Shown here one piece after another: positions 50,119 to 59,923 of a stretch of 64,000 nucleotides of DNA. Numbering within the stretch: the first letter of the stretch is position 1; the number at the start of each line of letters is the position of its first letter. Both the position numbers and the translations under genes were made by a program. The DNA comes from Craspedostauros australis (Eukaryota; Bacillariophyta; Bacillariophyceae; Mastogloiales; Achnanthaceae): the NCBI GenBank assembly GCA_026770025.1, contig JAMXDE010000004.1, positions 1,922,001 through 1,986,000 on the forward strand, written 5' to 3'. The notes below the pieces were generated by a model. The model was not told where the DNA came from. It saw nothing but the letters and a program-made list of their open reading frames with translations, and ran no database searches.

Positions 50119-50218
50119 TGGGAGTGGCCGCAGCTGTGTTGCAAAAGCAAATGAAGCATGTCACTGCAATCGCCGTCGCTCTGGCAATAGCATGGTGGCT
50201 TGGATAGATCAGTCTCAT
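48668..50218 (-). CDS. RlmI-like SAM-dependent (rRNA m5C-type) methyltransferase, probably plastid
   Basis: 516 residues, ATG at 50218. The N-terminus is hydrophobic (ATAIAVTCFICFCNTAAA), then poly-Ser from a (GAT)n microsatellite at about 50079-50118, then SCLAFHPG, which reads as a plastid-type cleavage site. The catalytic part has YEVRLLQGQNQGIFLDMANG (the G.FLD entry motif), SAM motif I NLFAYTCAFSVAALAGGA, acidic loop VVNMDMAKGALK, motif IV DRILVDPPSFQKGSF, and C-terminal blocks CLNAPEL. This order fits the RlmI/RlmK class of large-subunit rRNA methyltransferases. An acidic tail (DDEDYEH) ends the protein. Plastid location is inferred. Confidence 0.85.
50079..50118. repeat. (GAT)n microsatellite coding poly-Ser
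   Basis: About thirteen GAT/ATG units. Lies in frame inside the targeting region of the methyltransferase gene. Confidence 0.9.
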
Positions 50219-50570
50219 GATTGCTACTATCGTGTGTCCACGTGTCGTGGAGACACATTGGTGGGGGAAGAGGATTCGTCAAACCTGAATCTCTGTGTTC
50301 CTTGAAATGAACGGTTGTGGCGGCAATGATTAGTGTTCGTGATTCGGTGTTCGCCAAGTGTTCTCTCGAATCTTCCTTCCATCCTTGACACCACCACCAC
50401 GTCCACCTCCACCACCAGGCAACATCAGCCAGCGTCCAGCAATCCATTGAAACCACACACAATCGCAGCATCGCCCACATGCCTAAACAACAAACCGACA
50501 AAGAGAGATAATAGGTATCATATTGAACATTGATTGCGTGCATTTACGATGTGATGGTTTACAATTGCAA
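50219..50570. other. Intergenic region
   Basis: Methyltransferase promoter and 3' end of the SPFH gene on the same strand. Nothing else recognised. Confidence 0.4.
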
Positions 50571-51512
50571 CTACAAGCCCTGAGTTCGGACGACTGTAGC
50601 TGGCGAGGCATAGCTGAGATGCAGGCGCAGATCAGGCCGGTTCTTCAATGTCCGAATGTACGTGTAAGCGGTCATGTGGTCTTGGGTTGTGATGCCAGCA
50701 CGAGAATAGACCAGCCGGGTCCCGTTGATCTGTGCCTCGGACTTGATCCGTTCCGCCTCCGACTGTGCCTTGGATCGGATGAGCGATGCATTGGCATTTG
50801 CCGTCCTCAACGTGACGCTCTTCTCCAGCTCGATCCTATTCACCTGTACGCTGGTCTCCTCGCGTTCTAGCTCCGCCAGCTGTAGGAACTCCTCCATGTC
50901 GTTGCGTTCGTTCTGGATGCGGCCTTCCAATTGCTTCTGTGCCACATTCTCGGGGATGCGGATGCGTCCCAAATGGAACTGATCCAACGTGCAATGCAAC
51001 GACGGCTTTTCGTTCCATCGATTTCGCACCGCATCGCGGAACTTGCGTTCCACCAACCTGCGCTCTTGGAAGTACTCATTGAAGGTGACAGAGATTGCGG
51101 CGTTCTTGATGGCATCCTTGGCACGTGACACAACCACATCCTTGTATCCTCGCGCGAGCTCTCTGTGCAGGTCAATGATCTCGTCCTCGATGAGGAAGTA
51201 GGTGAAGTCGACATCCACCTCGAAGGCAAGGCCGATGGACTCGTTGCCGCCTCCCGCTGAAAATACAGCAAGCTCCTCGAATGACTCGGAATGCGCGTCG
51301 GCTTGGTACGTGATGAAGGTCTTGTCCGGGCCAAGATGGTAGCGCCCGCGCGTGTACACCTTGTCATAGTATATGGTGCCGGTGGACTTGCGCTTGCGGA
51401 TACCGAATTCGTAGTAGTCGATGTATCCGAAACTGAGGGGCAACAGGATGACGAAGAGGAGCAGTCCGGTCAGCAGCAGGCAGATGCCGCAATTTCTACC
51501 ATCCTTTGCCAT
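50571..51512 (-). CDS. SPFH/band-7 (prohibitin-like) membrane protein 1
   Basis: 313 residues, ATG at 51512 after a (CAA)n leader. A single N-terminal membrane span (ICLLLTGLLLFVILLPLSFG) is followed by the band-7 domain: VYTRGRYHLGPDKTFITYQA, then FEVDVDFTYFLIEDEIIDLH, and the SPFH helix VVVSRAKDAIKNAAISVTFN with EYFQERRLVERKFRDAV. The C-terminal coiled coil has RTANANASLIRSKAQSEAERIKSEA. Such proteins form oligomeric scaffolds in membranes of ER, plasma membrane or mitochondria. It is type II in topology; no retention signal is seen. It faces a second SPFH gene head to head, suggesting they act as a pair like prohibitin 1/2 or erlin 1/2 (inference). Confidence 0.88.
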   Translation of the reverse strand: MAKDGRNCGICLLLTGLLLFVILLPLSFGYIDYYEFGIRKRKSTGTIYYDKVYTRGRYHLGPDKTFITYQADAHSESFEELAVFSAGGGNESIGLAFEVDVDFTYFLIEDEIIDLHRELARGYKDVVVSRAKDAIKNAAISVTFNEYFQERRLVERKFRDAVRNRWNEKPSLHCTLDQFHLGRIRIPENVAQKQLEGRIQNERNDMEEFLQLAELEREETSVQVNRIELEKSVTLRTANANASLIRSKAQSEAERIKSEAQINGTRLVYSRAGITTQDHMTAYTYIRTLKNRPDLRLHLSYASPATVVRTQGL

Positions 51513-52184
51513 GGTTGTTGTTGTTGTTGTTGTTGTGATATGATATGCACGTTGGAAGTGCGAGTGCTTTGAAGTTCTTTTTATGAGATGCCAATCAATG
51601 TCTGCTGCTATCTATTCTTGATTGCTGGTTGTGCTGCTCTTGATGATCTGTGGGGCTGTGTTCTTGTGCTTGTCAGTTGCTCGTTTGGATACTCGTTTGG
51701 GTTGCGTGTTTGGCTTGTTCTGCCGTGTTTGGAATCGAATCTTTTCATTCGCGCTCGTGGCTCGTGGTTGCGTTCTGCGTTTCATTGGATGTCACGACTC
51801 GAAACGTGATGTCGTGTCATTGATACGACACAAAGACGACAGGGCCATCGCGAAATCTCATTGTGAATTTGTCTGAAGCGACATCCACGACATCCAGACG
51901 AGCAAAAACACGCCACCAATTCCGCGAAATTCCGATTTGCAAACACGGTGTCACGAATGAAACCTGAATTGCAGATGCGCCAAACAAAAAGATCTCCTCG
52001 CGCCCCTCGGTGCGACACCAAGAGGCCTGCGACCACGCTGCGTCTCATCTCTGTTGGGCACTTCACATCTCGGGTCATAAAATCAAAGAGTGAGCCAAAC
52101 ACAACTCGTGCTCGACACCACATCAAATCCAACGACACCAACAACTACTACAACTCCATCAAACAAAGCCGCTGGAATTACAAC
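51513..52184. promoter_or_regulatory. Shared divergent promoter of the two SPFH genes
   Basis: 672 bases between two ATGs pointing away from each other. Both ends are A/C-rich leaders in their own sense, with (CAA)n next to the minus-strand gene. A bidirectional promoter is an inference from arrangement. Confidence 0.5.
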
Positions 52185-53318
52185 ATGACTCGATCTTCCA
52201 AGGGTGAAGAGAGCGATGGCGACATCAGCTTCAATGTTTCGTTCAAGTCCGCCACGCCATTGATGGACGAGGGAGATGTGGAGGACGCGGCAGGTGCGGC
52301 AGATCCTTCAAGCAAGGACCACCAACGAAGTACAAGCCCTTCACGTCGGTCCCGCCAGACCGAACGTCGTGAACTCACTCCTGGGATGATCCGAGCCAGA
52401 CGCATCTCATGCTGCATTTTTGTGCTCGTGCTCGTGATCACGCTAATCGCCGTACTCGCCACCTCATTCAAGAAGGTCGACAACACCGAGTACGGCCTGA
52501 AGTACGCCAAGTACTCAAAGGTCTTGAACGACGCATCTCAGTCGGGAGGGTTGCATGCGGGTCCTCCGGGATTCAAGTTCATCAAGTTCCCCTCGACGTT
52601 CGTCACCGCCGATCAGGAAGGAACCTGCATCTCGAGAGATGGTCTCCGAGTTGAGTTCTCCCTGACATTCCAGTACCTCATCAAGCAAGAGAACCTGTAC
52701 GACGCCGTCATTCGGTATCGCGACTTTGGCAAGTGGGCCAATATCGTCGAAGCGGCAGGGCAGAGCTCGGTCCAGCATTCATGCTCCGAATTCTTCATCT
52801 CCAACTTCCAGAACAAGCGCGGGGAGATCCAGTCGACGATGGAAGCGAATCTTCGCTCGAAGCTTGGTGGCGATCCACAAGACCCGAACGACTTTGGCGT
52901 TTTCGCCGAGGCCATCTCGCTACAACTTCGCAATGTGGAGCTGCCAACAGAGTACGACGACGCCATCTCGAAGAAGCAGTCCGCGGAGGAAGACATCGAG
53001 CTTGCTCGGACACAACGCAAGCAGGAGATCACGAAGGCCCGGACCGAGTTCCTCGCCGCTGAGCAGGAGGCGCAAAGGATCCTGGACATTGCAGAGACCG
53101 AAGCGAATGTGCTCATCACCGAGGCTAACCTGAAGGCTCAAGAAACACTGTTCGCATTTGAAAAAGAAGCGGAGACATTGGTCTCAGTCAAAGAAAGCTT
53201 GAACTTGACAACTACGGGAGTCCTTGCGTACGTCACCAACAAGATGCTGGAGGACGTGGAGACGCTTTCCATTTCGGCGGGAGAACCCGCTGCATTGTCA
53301 CAAAAGGATGAACTGTAG
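52185..53318 (+). CDS. SPFH/band-7 membrane protein 2 with C-terminal KDEL
   Basis: 377 residues from ATG at 52185 (the frame is open further upstream but that part is leader-like). A charged, Ser-rich cytosolic N-terminus of ~70 residues precedes one membrane span (ISCCIFVLVLVITLIAVLAT). The band-7 region includes GLHAGPPGFKFIKFPSTFVT, RVEFSLTFQYLI and VEAAGQSSVQHSCSEFFISN. A long coiled coil follows (SAEEDIELARTQRKQEITKA, EAQRILDIAETEANVLITEA). The protein ends SQKDEL. With a type II anchor the C-terminus is lumenal, so KDEL is correctly placed to hold the protein in the ER. Divergent partner of the gene at 50571. Confidence 0.88.
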   Translation: MTRSSKGEESDGDISFNVSFKSATPLMDEGDVEDAAGAADPSSKDHQRSTSPSRRSRQTERRELTPGMIRARRISCCIFVLVLVITLIAVLATSFKKVDNTEYGLKYAKYSKVLNDASQSGGLHAGPPGFKFIKFPSTFVTADQEGTCISRDGLRVEFSLTFQYLIKQENLYDAVIRYRDFGKWANIVEAAGQSSVQHSCSEFFISNFQNKRGEIQSTMEANLRSKLGGDPQDPNDFGVFAEAISLQLRNVELPTEYDDAISKKQSAEEDIELARTQRKQEITKARTEFLAAEQEAQRILDIAETEANVLITEANLKAQETLFAFEKEAETLVSVKESLNLTTTGVLAYVTNKMLEDVETLSISAGEPAALSQKDEL

Positions 53319-54196
53319 AGCAAGAAGATTGCCACTGTTACTAGTCGATACTACCATGGCACGCAGCCTTCAATCCGTCGGAGTGCAGCAAATGCAAATT
53401 CAAACACAAACGCAGCCGTATCGCCTCCTTTCCTTCTGCCACAGTTGGTGTGTGTGCAAGTCTCTGAGGGATTCCGTTGCAAACCCACAATCCAGACCAA
53501 AACTCGAAGATCAAATCGAAGCACCCACCATTCGCACTTCTGGAAACAGCTATTAACCCATATTTAACGTTTCATAACCGTAAGAAACAGTCATTGGCAC
53601 GCAGATTTCGCTCACTGTACCGTGCAATACGGCACTGAGAGGGACAAACTGGCATCCTGCCATCATTTGAATTCAATAGTCACGTCTGCGACCATGTGCA
53701 AGCAAGAAATCGCGCAGTCGGAACCAATCGCACGCAACAAAATGGCGGGAGAAGTCTCGAACGACCCACACCACCCACCCCCACACCACACAAAGAGAGG
53801 AACAACGCGGTGGGAAGCCACCAACTGGCGATGATGGCGAACGTCCACCCGTCCCGCCGAGACCAAGCACCGTGGGAAACATGCACGATCGATACGTTGG
53901 TCCTGTCCCTCCAATCGAGCTCCAGCAACATCGGCAAACACCACCGCAACATCAACACGATGAGGACGTGTCCGGATTCGAATTGCGCTCGTGCATGCGC
54001 ACGTGTGGCATCTTCTAATACCTGCAGAGTCCGCAAAGATCATCACACAGTTCTGCCACACAATACCATTCCATAGCACACAACGATGGAGGATCAGTGT
54101 GATGGTGCCATCCCCAGGAGAGGGGCATGTTACACACAAGTACACACACATCAGAGGAACATGTCGCCAGATCAACAACGTGGAAGACGCAGGACG
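53319..54196. other. Intergenic region
   Basis: Nothing recognised except the likely leader of the protease gene at its right end. Confidence 0.4.
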
Positions 54197-56441
54197 ATGA
54201 TGACGAAGGACCGACCGATGTTCACGATGGCGACAATTACTCGTACATCGACAGCAGTGTTCACGACGATGGCAGCCATGAGCATACCATGCGCAGTGGC
54301 AGTGACGGTGGCAGTGGCACCAAGTTCCCGACCGCACACGTTACCAACGGGATCGATCACATCGAATGATCCGCCGAATTTTATTGGTGACATCCACACC
54401 ACATGGATATCTTCAAAACAGCCATCGATTCATTCCACCGTTGGAAGCTTTCAGCGGCAATCGCACCGTTTGGAGCACCCTGGTGCTTCCTACCTTTCCA
54501 TTCATTTGGAATCGTTCCAGATCGATGATGGCTGTTCTCTAATCGTGCATGATCCACAGCACGAGCAAACACCAACCATCTTTCGACACGATGATCAGAT
54601 CTCGTCTCTGCGACAATGGTCCCATCAGGTCATGGGGGATACTGCATACATCACGACGCAATGTCCCATTGAGTCTGACGAGAATGATGAATCTCACACT
54701 CTGAGTGTGCAATTCAATGTCGATCGCTACGCGGCTGGTTATCCGTCCTTGCCATCACATCAGCATCAACGGGGACAGCACCGGCAGCGGTATCTGCGCG
54801 AACAACAGAAGTCGGAACCATCCGAAGCAGAAGCAATTCACTTCTCCAATGACCACTCACATGAATCAATCAAAACGCATAATGTAAATGGTCTGCGCCA
54901 ACCGGACCAACAAGATCAACGCAAGCTAGCACTTTGCGGTGTCAACGATTCAACGGATGCCGCCTGCTTCACTGACGAGAGCAAGTATCGAGGGCTGCCA
55001 GCCGTTTCTCGTGCCGTTGCGCGGCTTGTCATCAACGGCAATTCCGGTTGCACTGGCTTCTTGGTCGGACCTTACGACATGTTCATGACATCGTACCATT
55101 GCGTCGAGACTCAGGGTGATGTGGAGAATACGGATTTCGAATTCATGGCCGATGACGTGTGCGGTGGCACGGATGGGAATTCCTATGGGGGCTTGCAGGG
55201 AGAAATTTGGGATGCACCCGAAAATGAAAAGCATGAGCTGGCCAGGATAGACAAAGGCAACGATTACGTCCTTATCCATCTCAAAGGCAACCCGAGCAAG
55301 ACGTACGGGTGAGTCTGTTTTCGTTGGCAGTGACGTTTGTGTGTGCGTCAGTCTCTCTCAATGTATGATATTCTCAATGCATTGTATAATATTGTGTGCG
55401 GCAGATCGATTGATGCACATGCTCACACTCCTATTTGTACTCGCACTTCATTCGTTACGTCTCTGAAAATCTGGATTCACATTATCATGTGCGTACCATG
55501 CCTTATCGCTTGTACTGAGCAGTTATCTGGAACTCGAACGATTGCGTACGCTTTGGGAGCAGATCTACATCCCACATCATCCATCATCATGGTCGAAGGA
55601 AATTAGCTTTTACGACACCTCAGGATGGGGCGATGAGGATGAGAAATGCATTTTGTACGAAGACTTCACCTACAGCTGTGACACGCAGGGTGGATCGTCT
55701 GGTGCACCCATCATGAACTTCCCCGACAACAAGGTGATTGGCCATCATAAAGGCAGAAAGGGGTCCTGCACGAATTATGGAATTCCTGCAAGCCGGTATT
55801 ACGATGACATCATCGACATTATCAATTCACCGTGGGGAGCAGAAGTAGCGACAACTACCGCAGCAACGACGACGACCAGTACAACCACAGCACCCACAAC
55901 GACGGCTGCCACCACGACAACGACTACGACAACAACTACGACCACAACTACAACTACGACCACCACAACCGAGCCACCCCCATCTTCTACAACGACGCCA
56001 GCAACGACGACCACAACTTCTGCGACGACGACGATTGCTCAGCCAACTACGCCCACAGCCACAGTCACAACTACCACCTCAACTCAATCAATATCAACTG
56101 ACGCCACAGACAGCTCAACGGGCACAAACGGCACAGTCGCAATTCCTGAAGCAGACCAACCCTCCATCACAACGCCAGCGAATACTACATCCACGACAAC
56201 AGAGGCGCTGACGACTTCAGCCACGGTGTCGACAAATCAGACGGTTGTGAGTTCTGCTTCTGACGAGGACTCGCAGACTGAATCGAGGGACACAGGCCAA
56301 AGATCAAGCGTTGATTCGGGCGTTCAAAACCAGATCAACGGCGCACAATCAACCAAAAGCGGTGTCGCACGATCGTTGATAACATTTGATGTGCTTGGGA
56401 TATTCGGATCATGTGGTGTATGCATCATCCTGTTGCTTTGA
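54197..56441 (+). CDS. Secreted trypsin-like serine protease with Thr-rich (mucin-like) stalk and hydrophobic C-terminus
   Basis: Exon 1 is 54197-55308, the intron is 55309-55522 (GTGAGT...TGAGCAG, 214 bp), and exon 2 is 55523-56441; the join is in phase (SKTYG-YLELERL). Signal-like N-terminus (FTTMAAMSIPCAVAVTVAVA); the start is taken at 54197 because it is closest to it, though the frame is open from 54086. After a ~200-residue propeptide-like region the chymotrypsin fold shows catalytic His in FMTSYHCVETQG, Asp in KGNDYVLIHLKG, and Ser in DTQGGSSGAPIMN. Then comes a long Thr/Ser stalk from ACN/ACG codons (about 55850-56260) and a terminal hydrophobic run (GIFGSCGVCIILLL) fitting a GPI or membrane anchor. 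Resembles bacterial-type S1/S46-like secreted proteases of stramenopiles. Probably cell-surface. Confidence 0.85.
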
Positions 56442-56885
56442 ATGCATCATCTTGATCTGAATGAAGACATCGATGGGCCTTGCTGCGAACTCGGTATCGC
56501 TCACGTAACCATACTGTATAATAGATATACGAAGAGTTATTTATTGGGATCCTCCACCGCGGGGCGAGCAGAGTGGATCATGCAATGCCTTGGGCATTTG
56601 TTGCATGGACACGACCTTCGCCTCAAACGCAACAACATTTTTGGCGCCAAATCTGCTTCTACTCGGGACACAATCATTCGTGACAGAATCTTCGAATCGA
56701 TGACGCAACTCCAACAACCAACAACAACCACACACGTGACAACCCAAACCACGAGAGAGCTCAAGAGATGAAGATGATCATGAAGGGGACACTTCCAAGA
56801 AGACGACCAAGAAGATGGCGTCGCACCACCCTTGTCCACTTGAATCCAAGAACAACAACAAGAGGGAGTGAAGGAGGCAGACACA
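56442..56885. other. Intergenic region
   Basis: About 440 bases between the protease stop and the ligase ATG. The last part is A/C- and A/G-rich leader. No gene recognised. Confidence 0.4.
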
Positions 56886-58718
56886 ATGACGATGGAGATG
56901 AAGAGGACGATTCTGCATGATCTGAGGCGTGTATCCGAACGACACAAGCACAGATCCTGCTTCCAAGTCGTCCATCCATCGCAGGATGGCGTTGCGAGAA
57001 GGGACATTATCACCTATGGAGAGGCGTGGGAGGCGATCCAGTGGCACAAGGGATGGTTGTCCGCCTTTCTGCAAGAATCACTTGCTGCGGATGCCACCGA
57101 TGGCGGTTGTCACAGCGTCGTCGTGGCGTACCTCTCCTCCAACTCGCTCAGCATGCTGATGTCCGTGCTGGCTTGCACGGCAGACGACGGGGCAATTCCA
57201 GCGTTGCCGGTCATGCTGAACACGCGATGGACGGCACAGGAAATGGCCAGAGCGCTCGCACCATCAGCGGCAGCAGGAGCAGCAGGAAAGGGCTCGGTCA
57301 CGTGCAGAACCTTGCTTCTGTACAGCAGTGAATTCCATGCAACGGCGCAGAGGGTGTCTCAGATTCTCAACGGTAGCAAGAGAAGCGGCACGAGCAGCAA
57401 CGAACATCTGTGCAAATGCCTGCATCTTCCATCCTTGTCCGCATCGTCCAGACCTGTGCTGACAACGCAATCCGATCATGAAAGTGACACCAAGCAAGCT
57501 AACAAAATGTCACGTTCATCGTTGACAGAACTGCGAAGCGGCGACGCATTCGCGAGCAAGGATGCCATCATTGTGTTCACATCAGGGACAACATCCGGCC
57601 AACCAAAGGGAGTGCGATTGAGCCACCGGGCGCTGCTCGTCCAGGCGTACGCCAAGTGCCATTCTCCTTGTGAGTACTCCCTGGACACGGTTCTGCTCGC
57701 ATCGACTGTGCCGTTCTTTCACATCGGTGGTCTCAGCAGCGCATTGGCAGTCCTGCTAGCTGGTGGTTGTTTGGCATTGCCGGTGCATCCAACAGCAACA
57801 ACAGCAGGTGTGGGCTCAACGAACGCGCAGCAATCGCCGGCATCTTTCAATCCGCCGCTCGTCTGGAAATGCTTATCGAAGGATACAAATGCGGATGATA
57901 CATCGTACTGCGTCAACACCTTGGTCGTCGTTCCGGCCATGTTGGTGGCCATGGCACAGACGTACGCACATCAACAACGTCCCACAGCACGATACTCTCA
58001 CGTCCGATTGGTGCTGATCGGTGGCCAATCCATCCCGCACAAGCTCTACCAACAGTACAAGCAGAAGATCTTCCCCAACGCGCGGTTCCTCCAAACCTAC
58101 GCCTGCACGGAAGCCGCGTCGTCGTTGACGTTTCTGGATCTGCAGCGTACCTCTGCTGCTGTCTCGTTTGCCGACTGCATTGGAACACCGCCACCGCATG
58201 TTCAACTCAAAATTCAGAAGACGGACAACCGCATCGGCTTGATCGCCTTCGCAGGACCGCAGATGATGAATGGGTATTGGGATCGCGATGCACCGACGCA
58301 GCTCGATCGCAATCCCAATGAATACCTCACCACGTCCGATTTGGGATTTGTTGATGGCAGCACCTTCTACTTTTGTGGCCGCAGCACGGACACGATCCGG
58401 ACAGGTGGGGAGACCGTCTTTGCTTCCGAAGTCGAACGCATCCTGCTGCGGCATGCCGAAATTGTGGAATGTGCCGTGTTTCCCAGAATTGATGAACGAT
58501 TCGGAGAAGCCGTGGCGTGTGTTGTCGTCATTGCCACCGGCGCCGACATGAATCTCAACATCATTCAGCAACTGTGCACGCAGCATCATCTGGCCAAGTA
58601 CAAACGGCCGCGATATTTGTTTCTCGTCCCAACCATCCCCAAAACGGCATCGGGCAAGGTGCTGAAACAAGAATTGATTCGCAAGTACGGAGGACGGCCG
58701 CAGTTGAGCAAGCTGTAA
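56886..58718 (+). CDS. AMP-forming acyl-CoA synthetase, MenE-like (o-succinylbenzoate-CoA ligase candidate)
   Basis: 610 residues from ATG at 56886 (an in-frame GTG at 56868 is less likely). ANL-superfamily motifs: the P-loop IVFTSGTTSGQPKGVRLSH near residue 235, FFHIGGL, VLIGGQSIP, TYACTEAASSLTF, LTTSDLGFVDGSTFYFCGRS, and the C-terminal catalytic Lys motif IPKTASGKVLKQEL. FFHIGGLSS and the order of motifs favour MenE of the menaquinone/phylloquinone pathway, which diatoms need for photosystem I. Substrate is not proven and other aryl-/acyl-CoA ligases are possible. No plain plastid presequence is visible. 3' end lies five bases from the RBM34-like gene on the other strand. Confidence 0.8.
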   Translation: MTMEMKRTILHDLRRVSERHKHRSCFQVVHPSQDGVARRDIITYGEAWEAIQWHKGWLSAFLQESLAADATDGGCHSVVVAYLSSNSLSMLMSVLACTADDGAIPALPVMLNTRWTAQEMARALAPSAAAGAAGKGSVTCRTLLLYSSEFHATAQRVSQILNGSKRSGTSSNEHLCKCLHLPSLSASSRPVLTTQSDHESDTKQANKMSRSSLTELRSGDAFASKDAIIVFTSGTTSGQPKGVRLSHRALLVQAYAKCHSPCEYSLDTVLLASTVPFFHIGGLSSALAVLLAGGCLALPVHPTATTAGVGSTNAQQSPASFNPPLVWKCLSKDTNADDTSYCVNTLVVVPAMLVAMAQTYAHQQRPTARYSHVRLVLIGGQSIPHKLYQQYKQKIFPNARFLQTYACTEAASSLTFLDLQRTSAAVSFADCIGTPPPHVQLKIQKTDNRIGLIAFAGPQMMNGYWDRDAPTQLDRNPNEYLTTSDLGFVDGSTFYFCGRSTDTIRTGGETVFASEVERILLRHAEIVECAVFPRIDERFGEAVACVVVIATGADMNLNIIQQLCTQHHLAKYKRPRYLFLVPTIPKTASGKVLKQELIRKYGGRPQLSKL

Positions 58719-58723
58719 TAATT

Positions 58724-59923
58724 TCATCGATTCTTATTCTTTCCCATACCCTTGACCATTCGTTTCTGCAGCTTCTTGACTCGTTTTTCGGTCTTCTTTT
58801 CGATGGCGGCGCGTTTGGAATTGGTGGACGATTTGCGCTTGGCGCCGCGTTTGCGGTCTTTCTCAGAATAGGATTTGGACGACTGCGTTGCCTGCTTGGC
58901 GAGGATGCGACGAAATGCTCCTGCGGTTGCCTGTTCGTGGACGGCGCCGGCGGATTTCGTCTGGCGTTGCTTGCCGTTCGACGGTGATTTGGGGACGCTA
59001 GCGCCGGTCGCAGCACTCTTCTTGGCTGTACTGCGATTGCCTTTGCCACCCTTCAATCGCTTGCCACACACCTGCACTCGCAGCTCTCGTTTGTTGTACG
59101 TTGTGCCGTGCAGCTTCAGCGCCGAGGCTGCCAATGATTTGTCGCGGAACAGAATGTAACCGAATCCCTTGCATTGACGCGTTTCCTTTTCTCTCACAAT
59201 TCGAACACCTTCGATGTCGCCCTTCTCCAACGAACAGCCGGTTTCGAAGTGCTTTTGCAATGACGCTTCGTCGGTATGGCTGTGCGACAGATTGCCGACG
59301 AAGACGCTGCGCGATGCATCAATCGTGGGTTTCGCACGATCGATGCGCAACGTGTGTCCTTCCACTTTCAATACGTTATTGAGCTGCAGCGCCTTCTCAA
59401 CCGATTCCGCAGATTTGAAGACGACGTATCCTTGCACCGTGGCCGCGGTGGATTCTATCTTCCCCGTGTTGACGCAAACCTTGCGCATGAGATCCTGGTT
59501 GCCGGCCTCGGAGGGCGGAAGCTTGATGCCCGTGACGGGGATGTTGCGCAGACGCGCGCTGTGGACCGTCCCGCAGTCAGCGAACAGCCTGGCCAGCGCC
59601 TTGCGCGAAATGAGGGGGAGGTTGCCGACGAAGATGGTGCGCTCGTCGTCAATTCTGCCGCCAGCGTCATTGCCGTCCTCCGGGTTCTGCGTTGCGCCAG
59701 CTGACTTCTGTGGCTTCCTGCCCTTCGTTCTCCGCTTGTTGCCATCTGCGGCTTCCTCCGAGAAAGTGACATCGCCGTCGCCACTTCTATCGCGGCTGGG
59801 CGGCCGTTCCACGGGCTTGTGCTGCGGGCGTTCTGGAAGCGCCTTCGACTCATCGAACAGCGATTCCCTGGTTTCATCCTTCTGCGCTTCTCCGCCGAAG
59901 ATCGATCCAAGGAGGCTCGTCAT
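58724..59923 (-). CDS. RBM34/Nop12-like nucleolar RNA-binding protein
   Basis: 399 residues, ATG at 59923. N-terminal SLLGSIFG motif, then acidic/basic disordered sequence. Two RRM domains: RRM1 near 95-200 with RTIFVGNLPL (RNP2) and GYVVFKSAES (RNP1), and RRM2 near 207-295 with RSVFVGNLSH and KGFGYILFRDKS. A 45-residue insert inside RRM1 (ARLRNIPVTGIKLP...) and the very basic Lys/Arg tail (KKTEKRVKKLQKRMVKGMGK) are typical of the RBM34/Nop12 family, which acts in 60S ribosome assembly. Convergent with the acyl-CoA synthetase, the two stop codons being 5 bases apart. Confidence 0.9.
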   Translation of the reverse strand: MTSLLGSIFGGEAQKDETRESLFDESKALPERPQHKPVERPPSRDRSGDGDVTFSEEAADGNKRRTKGRKPQKSAGATQNPEDGNDAGGRIDDERTIFVGNLPLISRKALARLFADCGTVHSARLRNIPVTGIKLPPSEAGNQDLMRKVCVNTGKIESTAATVQGYVVFKSAESVEKALQLNNVLKVEGHTLRIDRAKPTIDASRSVFVGNLSHSHTDEASLQKHFETGCSLEKGDIEGVRIVREKETRQCKGFGYILFRDKSLAASALKLHGTTYNKRELRVQVCGKRLKGGKGNRSTAKKSAATGASVPKSPSNGKQRQTKSAGAVHEQATAGAFRRILAKQATQSSKSYSEKDRKRGAKRKSSTNSKRAAIEKKTEKRVKKLQKRMVKGMGKNKNR

